Assembly (NCBI RefSeq): GCF_039862785.1
Contig: NZ_CP156795.1
Span: 1,488,001-1,552,000 of the forward strand
Length of the DNA stretch: 64,000 nucleotides
Source: Acinetobacter sp. ANC 7912
Lineage (GTDB): Bacteria; Pseudomonadota; Gammaproteobacteria; Pseudomonadales; Moraxellaceae
Direction of reading: 5' to 3'
Both the position numbers and the translations under genes were made by a program. Under the pieces are notes generated by a model. That model was given only the letters and a program-made list of their open reading frames with translations, was not told the origin of the DNA and searched no databases. Shown here one piece after another: positions 16,508-23,482 of the stretch. Numbering within the stretch: position 1 is the first letter of the stretch; every line of letters begins with the position of its first letter.

Positions 16508-16606
16508 ATTTCGTATAATGTAGCCGAAGATTATGTTACTAAGCCCCAGTGAGAAAATAGACCGTCTCACGGGGCTTTTTAACATCAATCTTCATTATAC
16601 GAACAT
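16508..16606 (+). other. CTX-like phage attP: paired inverted dif-like sites
   Basis: A dif-like site (XerC arm ATTTCGTATAA at 16508, 12-base centre, XerD-like TTATGTTACTA at 16531) and an inverted one (complement reads GTTCGTATAATG, 16591-16604) flank a stem AAGCCCC..GTGAGA/TCTCAC..GGGGCTT. As single strand the whole stretch can fold into one long forked hairpin that recreates a Xer substrate. Repeats at 22883, 29258, 35633 and 42008. Integration through folded ssDNA is inferred by analogy with CTX phage. Confidence 0.75.
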
Positions 16607-16621
16607 CTGTCTGCGCATCAT

Positions 16622-16699
16622 GACGAACGCGAGGAGCTTCGACGAGTGTGAGGAGTAGGGCGCTAAGAAAAAGGCACACTACTGTCTAATAGTGTGCCT
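16622..16699 (+). other. Candidate phage replication origin region
   Basis: Two 15-bp direct repeats (GACGAACGCGAGGAG at 16622 and GACGAGTGTGAGGAG at 16641) stand next to a perfect 10-bp hairpin AGGCACACTA/TAGTGTGCCT (16672-16699). Such repeat-plus-hairpin sets mark rolling-circle origins in filamentous phages; the hairpin could instead terminate the repressor transcript. Repeated in every unit. Confidence 0.4.
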
Positions 16700-16787
16700 G
16701 ACTCTCGAAAGTTTTTTGCAATTCGCTCTATGAGCTATATATAACGGAGCTTTCAGAGTTATCAAGAATGTTTCGCATTTAAGCCAA

Positions 16788-16982
16788 TTATTTAGCTATA
16801 ACCCTTACTTGTCCACTTGTTGTTAATTCAGTTTCATTTATACATTGTTCTAAAATAATATGTACAAGCTCGCTTTCTTTTATTGGCATTAAATTTCTAT
16901 TAATCAATAGTTTATTAAGCTCAATACATTTTTTTCTAAGCATTTCTTGCTCTTTATCGTTTAGCCTAACTGTAATTGCCAT
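16788..16982 (-). CDS. RHH phage repressor (RstR position)
   Basis: A 64-residue protein with an Arc/MetJ-like ribbon-helix-helix pattern: a short strand AITVRL then helices DKEQEMLRKKCIELNKLL and ESELVHIILEQCI. It is transcribed away from the replication initiator, the place of rstR in CTX phage, and the 107-bp gap holds several TACATGTA palindromes that are likely its operators. It would repress the replication and structural genes and give immunity to superinfection. Fold by pattern, role by context. Confidence 0.7.
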   Translation of the reverse strand: MAITVRLNDKEQEMLRKKCIELNKLLINRNLMPIKESELVHIILEQCINETELTTSGQVRVIAK

Positions 16983-17006
16983 TTTTTAACCAATCTGTAT
17001 TCATCT

Positions 17007-17102
17007 AACATGTTGTCAATACTACTTGTATACATGTAATTTGTGCTTGATATTCATGTGTACATGTATTAAATTTATCTCAATGTAATTTGTATACATG
17101 TA
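17007..17102. promoter_or_regulatory. Divergent phage promoter region with palindromic operators
   Basis: TACATGTA occurs three times (17031, 17061, 17095), and AACATGTT at 17007 overlaps a minus-strand TTGACA. TTGATA at 17047 and TTAAAT at 17069 (16-base spacer) form a possible promoter for the initiator gene, with one operator inside the spacer. Present in all five units (offset 6375). Confidence 0.6.
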
Positions 17103-17107
17103 TAAAA

Positions 17108-18331
17108 ATGCTCGATTTCCTCCGTTTAGCGATTCCAATCATTCCTACGCATGTGCGTAGTTTTGATAATCACCATCAGTTCAATGGTGATATTCGCGAT
17201 TATGGAGTTCCAGCAGCAACACGCCATGTAAGTAAGACAGATGACGGCCAGACCATAACAGGGGACTTGTATCACCCTTATGAAGCTCTACCAAGTGACT
17301 ATACAGATATGGCTGTTAAGTTTTATACCAATACTATGAATACAGTACCTTATGTTGAGTTAAAAGCATCTCCACTTAAGCTTTTACAGGGTCACAATGT
17401 TTATGGTTTTGAATCTATAGAACTTGGTGCTATGCACATGCTTGGAATGTTTTTTGAAGCATTTCCTAAATTGAGTGCGATTCTTGATAGAGATAAAACA
17501 GAAGTTCTTTGTCTTGATACTACTTATCTTTTTAGATTGCCTCATCAGAATATGGTTCAGCCAGTTCTTGACTATATGTCCAATCTTGCATCTGGCCACC
17601 GTAAAGCGCGTCAAGTCAAATACGATAATTACATTACTTGGGGTAACGATGGTGCAAGTGTTCGTCCTAAAGCGTATGGCAAATTTGAAGAAGTAAAAGC
17701 CCAATTAAATAAGGTTCAGAAACAAGCAGAGAAGGGCTGTATGCGCTCTAAATCACTTGTCATGGCTATGCATGATGCTTTGCCTTTTGCTAATGCTGTT
17801 TTACGTCTCGAAGCACGTATTACTAAAACGTATCTAACTAAAAACGGTTATCCGTCTAATTTATTTCAGTTAATTAATTTGCAACATGAACAGCCAGAAT
17901 TATTGCTACGCCTCTGGCACGTAGCTTTTGACCCGATCTTAGACACAATGAAGGGTAAATATATGAATTTTTCAAGTGATGGCGAAATTTTAGATTTACT
18001 CAAATCTAAATTAGTGACTTATACAAAGACTGGTAAAGAAAGTTTTACAAAAGCTAATAACGCTATGAAGTTTTATTCTTTGGTACGTCAGATTGGATTA
18101 ACTGCAACTAAGGGTTTGTATAGTGAAGCTCAATTTTATAAATGCCTTAATTCATTATTAGATTGCGGTATTTCAAAATCTCACATTCAAAACCTTCATA
18201 AGAATCCTAACGGCAAAGTTATTCCGTTTGTCCGTATGTTTGAACTCAAGATGTGCGACCAGCAGCCATCTGACTATCAAATTCCAGTTTCACAATACAG
18301 TCCTAAAAAGGGCTTATATCTAGTTGCCTGA
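17108..18331 (+). CDS. Phage replication initiation protein, II/X family
   Basis: 407 residues. It resembles Phage_CRI/Phage_X-type initiators (pII, RstA), which nick the plus strand at the origin and drive rolling-circle replication. Seen: an N-terminal part with IPIIPTHV and an LSAILDRDKTEVLCLDTTYLFRLP region; a central Tyr- and Lys-rich part, RLEARITKTYL typical of the family's metal/tyrosine core; and a C-terminal DNA-binding-like region. ATG 17108 is chosen over the TTG at 17090 because the latter lies inside an operator palindrome. There is no clear ribosome site at either. Its stop overlaps the GGAGG of the next gene, so both are co-translated. Confidence 0.85.
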   Translation: MLDFLRLAIPIIPTHVRSFDNHHQFNGDIRDYGVPAATRHVSKTDDGQTITGDLYHPYEALPSDYTDMAVKFYTNTMNTVPYVELKASPLKLLQGHNVYGFESIELGAMHMLGMFFEAFPKLSAILDRDKTEVLCLDTTYLFRLPHQNMVQPVLDYMSNLASGHRKARQVKYDNYITWGNDGASVRPKAYGKFEEVKAQLNKVQKQAEKGCMRSKSLVMAMHDALPFANAVLRLEARITKTYLTKNGYPSNLFQLINLQHEQPELLLRLWHVAFDPILDTMKGKYMNFSSDGEILDLLKSKLVTYTKTGKESFTKANNAMKFYSLVRQIGLTATKGLYSEAQFYKCLNSLLDCGISKSHIQNLHKNPNGKVIPFVRMFELKMCDQQPSDYQIPVSQYSPKKGLYLVA

Positions 18332-18344
18332 GGAGGCTATAACC

Positions 18345-18635
18345 ATGCAAGTTCAATTTAATAAACGCACAATTACACCAATTGCTAACAAGTATCAGGA
18401 TAAAAAAACAGGTGAAGATAAGCTTTCCCTGAAAACCACTGTGTTAAGTCCTGTTCAATATAGTTTAAAACCTACACCTGGCATGATGCCAGTTGAACAG
18501 ATCCAAGCAGTCCTTATTGAGTGTGCGGAAAATTATCAAGAAGTAGAAATTGAATTTGTTGAACGTCAAACAAATTATGGTGCAGAGATGCAAATTTTCA
18601 GTGTTAAGCCAGTGCTTAAGAAAGTTGGAGCTTAG
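18345..18635 (+). CDS. Phage ssDNA-binding-like protein (pV/RstB position)
   Basis: 96 residues starting at ATG 18345 behind a perfect GGAGG. It is small, beta-rich (MQVQFNKRTITP, YSLKP, VEIEFVERQ, MQIFSVKPV) and lysine-rich, and sits directly after the initiator, where filamentous phages carry the gene V ssDNA-binding protein. That protein coats the plus strand and switches replication to packaging. No diagnostic motif is visible, so the call rests on size, strand pattern and position. The MPEEAIT extension from 18324 is not used. Confidence 0.55.
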   Translation: MQVQFNKRTITPIANKYQDKKTGEDKLSLKTTVLSPVQYSLKPTPGMMPVEQIQAVLIECAENYQEVEIEFVERQTNYGAEMQIFSVKPVLKKVGA

Positions 18636-18637
18636 AT

Positions 18638-18766
18638 ATGGATTTCTGTTCAGGGTGTGGCCAATATTTTGTTAATGAACAAGATTTATCTTTTCATGAA
18701 TGCTTTGCATTTAGAAAGCTTAGCAAAATCAAAGGTTTAAAATACATTATTTCGTATAATGTATAA
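18638..18766 (+). CDS. 42-aa zinc-finger-like protein reaching into dif-like site
   Basis: Starts two bases after the ssb-like stop. CSGCGQYF...LSFHEC gives a CxxC...HxC zinc-binding set (residues 4-22), followed by a basic helix. Its last codons (YIISYNV) are encoded by the internal dif-like site, so Xer exchange there changes the C terminus. Probably a DNA- or protein-binding phage regulator; function unknown. Confidence 0.55.
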   Translation: MDFCSGCGQYFVNEQDLSFHECFAFRKLSKIKGLKYIISYNV

Positions 18767-18776
18767 TATGTAAATA
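18749..18776 (+). other. Internal dif-like site (site B)
   Basis: XerC arm ATTTCGTATAA and centre TGTATA equal those of the chromosomal dif at 44249; the XerD side reads ATATGTAAATA instead of TTATGTTAAAT, i.e. one substitution and one missing T. Further copies at 25124, 31499 and 37874. It separates the repressor-replication module from the structural module. Confidence 0.7.
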
Positions 18777-18803
18777 AATCAATAGGTTAGGGTAATAATT
18801 ATA

Positions 18804-18902
18804 ATGTCACAGCTCATTTATAAGTGCAAGAAATGCGGTGCTAAATTCTCTGATCAATTGGTTTATTGCAAGCATTTTTATAACTGTACAAAGAGAATTT
18901 AA
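18804..18902 (+). CDS. 32-aa zinc-finger-like protein
   Basis: Peptide with CKKCGAKF...YCKHFYNC, a CxxC...CxxxxxC zinc-ribbon-like set, rich in lysine. Preceded by GGTTAGGG, followed 3 bases later by the next gene. Probably related by descent to the 42-aa zinc protein. Role unknown. Confidence 0.5.
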   Translation: MSQLIYKCKKCGAKFSDQLVYCKHFYNCTKRI

Positions 18903-18905
18903 GAA

Positions 18906-19097
18906 ATGGCAAGCATCTGTGAAATTGTCGAAGAAAGCACAAATGCCTGCCTTAAGTGGGTCGAGTACACGCCAGTAATCGACCAGTTAGCAATCACAAA
19001 GGACGATGCACTTTTAATCTTAACACCGATTGCAAGTATCTACGTCCTTTTGATTGGGTGGTCTTTCATTATGCTCATCTACCACCAGAGCAAATAA
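18906..19097 (+). CDS. 63-aa phage membrane protein
   Basis: One membrane segment near the C terminus (ALLILTPIASIYVLLIGWSFIMLIY) with a short acidic N-terminal domain containing two cysteines. Position before the coat gene matches the minor coat proteins pVII/pIX. A frame overlapping its end was rejected in favour of the coat start at 19112. Confidence 0.6.
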   Translation: MASICEIVEESTNACLKWVEYTPVIDQLAITKDDALLILTPIASIYVLLIGWSFIMLIYHQSK

Positions 19098-19111
19098 AAA
19101 AGGAGACGATT

Positions 19112-19390
19112 ATGTCTAATTTAAAAAACGTAGAACGTATGGAAGCAACTGTTCAACAGGGTAAAAAAACTTGGTTCCAACGTCATTGTCCTACTTTTGC
19201 TGCTGCTGGTGCTGCTGTTGGTTCAATGGTAGTTGCTTCTAGTGCAAATGCTGCTGGTGTTGCTGATCTGTTTACCGAAATTTCAACTGAAATGAGTGGC
19301 GTTTCAACTGGCGTTTTGTCAATTCTAACAATCCTTGCAGGTGTAGTTGCGTTGCTTCTTGGTTGGGCTTACGTCAAGAAAGCACGTTAA
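19112..19390 (+). CDS. Major coat protein (pVIII-like)
   Basis: 92 residues starting at ATG behind AGGAGACG. A long leader (QQGKKTWFQRHCPTFAAAGA...) ends at a signal-peptidase site ANA/AGV near residue 48, giving a mature 44-residue helix: acidic start (DLFTEISTEM), hydrophobic core (GVLSILTILAGVVALLLGWAY) and basic end VKKAR that faces the DNA. This layout is exactly that of inovirus major coat proteins, which wait in the inner membrane before assembly. The leader is longer than that of M13. A terminator follows, as after gene VIII in Ff phages. Confidence 0.88.
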   Translation: MSNLKNVERMEATVQQGKKTWFQRHCPTFAAAGAAVGSMVVASSANAAGVADLFTEISTEMSGVSTGVLSILTILAGVVALLLGWAYVKKAR

Positions 19391-19400
19391 TTACTGCTCG

Positions 19401-19427
19401 AATCTCCCAGCTTCGGCTGGGATTTTC
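19401..19427 (+). terminator. Phage terminator after the coat gene
   Basis: Stem CCCAGC/GCTGGG with TTCG loop and following TTTT; it would keep coat transcripts abundant over pIII. Also at 25776, 32151 and 38526. Confidence 0.75.
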
Positions 19428-19442
19428 GTATAAGGGGGAAGT

Positions 19443-19526
19443 ATGGAAAACGCATCTATTTTTTATTGGTTATTAGTCATCGTTCCTTGGGTTGCTTTAC
19501 ATGGTATTTGGAGAGTAATCAGATGA
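19443..19526 (+). CDS. 27-aa hydrophobic phage peptide
   Basis: Begins after a GGGGGAAG ribosome site, almost wholly hydrophobic (ASIFYWLLVIVPWVALHGIW) with a basic end, and overlaps the pIII-like start by ATGA. Size and place fit a pVII/pIX-type minor coat protein. Confidence 0.55.
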   Translation: MENASIFYWLLVIVPWVALHGIWRVIR

Positions 19527-20833
19527 AAAAGTTTTTAACTGTACTTCTTACATTTACTCTTTATTTCAATTTATTTACTACGGCTCATGCTGCCAATGTT
19601 GGCGGTTGGACTTTGGGCGGTGGTGTTGCTCAAGGTGCTTCTACTGTTTATGAAGGTACAAAAAGAGTTGTTATTGATGGCGTTGATTACATAAAAAAAG
19701 GCACTGCAAAAATTACTCCCCCTGCAAGCGGTGTTGCTAAAGTCCTCGCTCGTGGTGCTGCTGGTTATGCTCTTTCCGTTGCTGTTGAACAGTTGTTAGG
19801 CTCTGTTGATTGGGTTCTCGATCCTGAAAATAATGCAATTAAATATTTTCCTGAAGTAAGTGATTGTCAATCTTCAGGCTGTCCACATGCTCAAAAAGTT
19901 TTTACTGTTTATGGCGATGATAGACAAAGATATCTTTTTGATTCTCTAACTACTGCATGTGCTTTTGTTGCAACTCAAAGCAATCAAAGGGACTATACCT
20001 TAATCAGTACCAATATGGCTAATGCCGAAAATGGTAATTGTTATTTTCATTCTAAGCGTTATCCCGATCTGCGTAACTGGGATTTGAATTATCAAATTCC
20101 TTATGTTTCAAATCCTGCTTACAATCCCAATGCAGAACGTGAGGAAAAATCTATTCCTCTAGAAACTGTTGCTCAACAAGTAATTTCAAATGCTGAAAGT
20201 GGTGATGCTTCTGCACAAGTTGCTACTACTGCCGCTGCTGCTGATATTGTTGCCGAAGCTGAAAAAGATGATGCAAAAGCTCGTCCTATCGTTCAACAGT
20301 TAGAAGCATCTGCACAAACAAAGCCTGCTGATGAAGCTGCTGCTGAAAAAGCCAATGAAGCTACTGGAGAAGCAAAACCTAATACAGCTAATCCTGAAGC
20401 AACCGATTTATCAATTGAATTTCCTGTTTTTTGTGGTTGGGCACCTTTGGTCTGTGAAGCTGCTCAAGTTGTTATCTCTTTTCCTCAAACTCTTACAAAT
20501 TGGTGGGAAACAGGAAAATCAAAGGCCGAAGAATGGGCTACATCAATTTCTGAAGCCTGGACTGCTGTTAAGGATTGGGCTAAGTCAGAACAACAAGATG
20601 ACACTGAATTAGATATTCCAGAACAAGAACAACCAGATATAGATACTGATATTGCTTTTGGGGGTTCATGTCCTTCCGATCGTGAAGCCGAGGTCAATAT
20701 GGGCGTCGGTATCATCAAATTACCTATCTCTTATGAGCCAATTTGTACAACTGTTTCTACAGCTAAACCTGTGCTTATTTTTGTCGGTTTTTTTATTGCT
20801 GCATTAATTATTGGTGGGGTGAGATCAGAATGA
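19523..20833 (+). CDS. Adsorption protein (pIII/TspB-like)
   Basis: 436 residues. Signal peptide at 1-24 (MKKFLTVLLTF...AHA), a cysteine-containing N-terminal domain (DCQSSGCPHAQ, ENGNCYF), a long Ala/Glu-rich low-complexity linker (about 215-300), a segment FPVFCGWAPLVCEAAQVVISFP resembling the TspB C-terminal domain of Neisseria and Acinetobacter filamentous phages, and a final membrane anchor (VLIFVGFFIAALIIGG). This is the pIII plan: exported receptor-binding domains, linker, anchor at the virion tip. It would bind a pilus and TolA. The frame from 19466 runs over the preceding small gene and is not used. Confidence 0.8.
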   Translation: MKKFLTVLLTFTLYFNLFTTAHAANVGGWTLGGGVAQGASTVYEGTKRVVIDGVDYIKKGTAKITPPASGVAKVLARGAAGYALSVAVEQLLGSVDWVLDPENNAIKYFPEVSDCQSSGCPHAQKVFTVYGDDRQRYLFDSLTTACAFVATQSNQRDYTLISTNMANAENGNCYFHSKRYPDLRNWDLNYQIPYVSNPAYNPNAEREEKSIPLETVAQQVISNAESGDASAQVATTAAAADIVAEAEKDDAKARPIVQQLEASAQTKPADEAAAEKANEATGEAKPNTANPEATDLSIEFPVFCGWAPLVCEAAQVVISFPQTLTNWWETGKSKAEEWATSISEAWTAVKDWAKSEQQDDTELDIPEQEQPDIDTDIAFGGSCPSDREAEVNMGVGIIKLPISYEPICTTVSTAKPVLIFVGFFIAALIIGGVRSE

Positions 20834-21102
20834 GTTTATCTTCTTTATTACAGGATTTACAAAAGGGCGCTCTTAAAAATATCCTGACTGGTGCTGGTGT
20901 TGCTCTTACAACTTCATCAATTTCTTACATTGCTTTTCAACAGGCGGTTAATGCTGTTCAACAACAATCTTACGGTATACCCGGTGATTTGATTGCGATT
21001 CTACACTTAGCCGGATTTGATATTTTCTTTTCAACTGTACTTGCTGCAATCGTGACAAGGCTATCACTGAATGCTGGCAACTTGGCATTAAAGAAGATTT
21101 AA
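20830..21102 (+). CDS. Minor virion protein (pVI-like, DUF2523)
   Basis: 90 residues with two or three membrane segments (GAGVALTTSSISYIAF, PGDLIAILHLAGFDIFFSTVLAAIV) and a basic end. It overlaps the pIII stop by ATGA and is one base from zot. DUF2523 proteins in this position are the pVI equivalents that cap the virion together with pIII. Confidence 0.75.
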   Translation: MSLSSLLQDLQKGALKNILTGAGVALTTSSISYIAFQQAVNAVQQQSYGIPGDLIAILHLAGFDIFFSTVLAAIVTRLSLNAGNLALKKI

Positions 21103-21103
21103 A

Positions 21104-22477
21104 ATGATTCGTTTAGATACAGGAACACCAGGTGCAGGCAAAACGTTAATTAACGTTCGTGATATTGTTCAATTAGAAAAAACTAATCAAAAAAATATCA
21201 TTCTTAATCCAAAAATATATGAAACTAATTTAAAGCTTATCCAGGATAAAAGTTTATCTGACGAATTTGCTTATTGTGTTCGAAAAGTTGGTCAAGGTGT
21301 TGATTTAAAAGATGAAGTTTTTCATTTTGATAATAATTACTTTGATTTTTTAAAATCATCAGAACGTATTGAAGATTATTTTTATCGCTCTATTTTTTAT
21401 AATGAAATTATTGAACGAGTTAATAAAGAACATAATCTTTCTTTAAATAAAGTCCGACCTGTTAGAACTATCTATACCAATATCGCTGGCTTAGAAATTG
21501 ATACAGTCCGTCCTATTCCATCAGATGCAGACTGGCGCAAGCTCCCAGATGGCTCTTATGTTGTTTATGATGAAATCCAGAATATTCCTATATTTTCATC
21601 TGAAAATAGGGGAGTTGATCCAATTGTTAAAGACTTAACTATTCATCGTCATCGTGGTTTTGACATTGTTGGTATTACTCAATTTCCTGATCTTGTTCGA
21701 AAAGAATTTAGGGCTTTAGTTGGTCATCATCGTCATTTGGTCAATTCTTTTGGTCTTAAACGCTCTACACAATATGAATGGTCAACCTGCAAGATTGATC
21801 CGAATGCGTTTAAGAATAAGGCAACAGCCGAAATTAAAGATACTTTTGCCTTTCCACCTGATCTTTATAAATATTACCGTTCTTCAACTGCTCATACACA
21901 TAAGCGTCGATTGCCTTGGCGCTTTATTATGATTTTATCTGCTGTCTTAATTGCTTGTATTTCCTTATTTACCTGTACTTTTTCAAAGGAAAATAACGTA
22001 GTTAGACAGATTGCTACAGGTACTCCACATGATTCAGCCAAACCATCAAGCGATAAATCTGATTCTAAGCAATCACCAGCAACAACAGAAACAGGCTCTG
22101 AGAAAGTTCAGGGGGAAAATGACAATCCTCTTAATACTTCTAACAATGAATCTACTCTGGATATTGAGCCAGCTTATGACCCTGCCGATCCATTCGGCTA
22201 TCAGCCTGTTCAGTTCGTTCAGCCTACAAGTATTCGGGTTTTTTCTGGTTGTTTTTGTAGCAAGAAATCATGTAAAGCTTATGACCAGCAGGGAACACAA
22301 ATTAACGGAATTGATCCAAAACTCTGCAAAGGACTTATGGAAGACAGTTCAAACAGACCATATAACTATTTCAAACAACAGGCCTCAAGCAATCAAACGA
22401 CTAATTCAGGTCAGCAACCACAATCAGCAGCTCCGCAAACTGAAAACGCTTTACCTGTTCAAGAATCATCTGCTTGA
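21104..22477 (+). CDS. zot: Zot/pI-family phage assembly ATPase
   Basis: 457 residues. The cytosolic N-terminal ATPase has Walker A GTPGAGKT (residues 7-14) and Walker B YVVYDEIQN (about 150-158), the hallmark of Zot/pI. One membrane segment (RFIMILSAVLIACISLFTCTF, about 272-292) leads to a periplasmic tail, Ser/Asn/Gln-rich, with a cysteine pair region CFCSKKSCKAYDQQG typical of Zot C-terminal domains. The protein drives extrusion of the virion and must dock to an outer-membrane secretin; none is encoded in the unit. It is the last large gene of the structural operon. Confidence 0.9.
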   Translation: MIRLDTGTPGAGKTLINVRDIVQLEKTNQKNIILNPKIYETNLKLIQDKSLSDEFAYCVRKVGQGVDLKDEVFHFDNNYFDFLKSSERIEDYFYRSIFYNEIIERVNKEHNLSLNKVRPVRTIYTNIAGLEIDTVRPIPSDADWRKLPDGSYVVYDEIQNIPIFSSENRGVDPIVKDLTIHRHRGFDIVGITQFPDLVRKEFRALVGHHRHLVNSFGLKRSTQYEWSTCKIDPNAFKNKATAEIKDTFAFPPDLYKYYRSSTAHTHKRRLPWRFIMILSAVLIACISLFTCTFSKENNVVRQIATGTPHDSAKPSSDKSDSKQSPATTETGSEKVQGENDNPLNTSNNESTLDIEPAYDPADPFGYQPVQFVQPTSIRVFSGCFCSKKSCKAYDQQGTQINGIDPKLCKGLMEDSSNRPYNYFKQQASSNQTTNSGQQPQSAAPQTENALPVQESSA

Positions 22478-22882
22478 TATTAATTAACGAGTGTCTACGA
22501 GTGACACGCCACCCATTAAAATTATGATTTTTCTTTCCCTGATTACAAAATCCGGTAAGATGAATCTAATAGGGGCAAATAGAGGGCGTGTTCCGCCCGA
22601 ACTGACATAATATGGATTTCAAAGGTTTTTTTAAGTGGTGCTTTAAGTTTTTTATAATGCTTTTAATTATTGGCTTTTTGATACGGTTTTTATACTCGAT
22701 TTTTTAGCCACTGGAGAGATCAATGCTTACCAGGGAGATTGGCATTATGTATCACCTGGGAAGTTATCCTGGGAAAGCATAAAATTTCGTAAGTTATTGA
22801 TTCTTTGTTCTGATCATTTTTTATTGTTGGCAAAATATTACATTTGACCAGGTGTTATCCTGGTGAAAATCTTATAAGACTG
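22478..22882 (+). other. Phage 3' intergenic region with two tiny frames
   Basis: Holds a 31-aa hydrophobic frame (22612-22707, FIMLLIIGFLIRFLYSIF) without a ribosome site and a 19-aa frame (22723-22782) behind GGAGAG, plus an ACCAGG/CCTGGT hairpin at about 22847. None is firmly supported as a gene. The same region recurs at 28853, 35228 and 41603. Confidence 0.35.
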
Positions 22883-23162
22883 ATTTCGTATAATGTAGCC
22901 GAAGATTATGTTACTAAGCCCCAGTGAGAAAATAGACCGTCTCACGGGGCTTTTTAACATCAATCTTCATTATACGAACATCTGTCTGCGCATCATGACG
23001 AACGCGAGGAGCTTCGACGAGTGTGAGGAGTAGGGCGCTAAGAAAAAGGCACACTACTGTCTAATAGTGTGCCTGACTCTCGAAAGTTTTTTGCAATTCG
23101 CTCTATGAGCTATATATAACGGAGCTTTCAGAGTTATCAAGAATGTTTCGCATTTAAGCCAA

Positions 23163-23357
23163 TTATTTAGCTATAACCCTTACTTGTCCACTTGTTGTTA
23201 ATTCAGTTTCATTTATACATTGTTCTAAAATAATATGTACAAGCTCGCTTTCTTTTATTGGCATTAAATTTCTATTAATCAATAGTTTATTAAGCTCAAT
23301 ACATTTTTTTCTAAGCATTTCTTGCTCTTTATCGTTTAGCCTAACTGTAATTGCCAT
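23163..23357 (-). CDS. RHH phage repressor, copy 2
   Basis: Identical to 16788..16982. Several repressor copies raise gene dosage and so immunity. Confidence 0.7.
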   Translation of the reverse strand: MAITVRLNDKEQEMLRKKCIELNKLLINRNLMPIKESELVHIILEQCINETELTTSGQVRVIAK

Positions 23358-23482
23358 TTTTTAACCAATCTGTATTCATCTAACATGTTGTCAATACTAC
23401 TTGTATACATGTAATTTGTGCTTGATATTCATGTGTACATGTATTAAATTTATCTCAATGTAATTTGTATACATGTATAAAA

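Larger units (their letters stand above)
16508..22882 (+). mobile_element. Inovirus prophage copy 1 (6375 bp) of a tandem array
   Basis: First of four head-to-tail copies with exact 6375-base spacing and identical predicted proteins. The left end is the dif-like attP at 16508, reached directly from the chromosomal side through the GATTG duplication. Gene order: repressor (minus), replication initiator, ssDNA-binding-like, tiny zinc proteins, membrane proteins, coat, pIII-like, pVI-like, Zot. No pIV secretin or integrase, so it depends on host XerC/XerD and a host secretin, like CTX phage. Confidence 0.93.

Noticed and set aside
17384..17704. 106-aa minus frame and 73-aa plus frame inside the initiator gene (and all copies)
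   Set aside because: Shadow frames of a conserved gene; composition is not protein-like.
18956..19390. 144-aa form of the coat protein
   Set aside because: The extension overlaps the 63-aa gene; ATG 19112 has a strong ribosome site and gives a standard coat precursor.
22011..22487. 158-aa frame within zot
   Set aside because: Alternate frame over the low-complexity tail; repeated only because the unit repeats.
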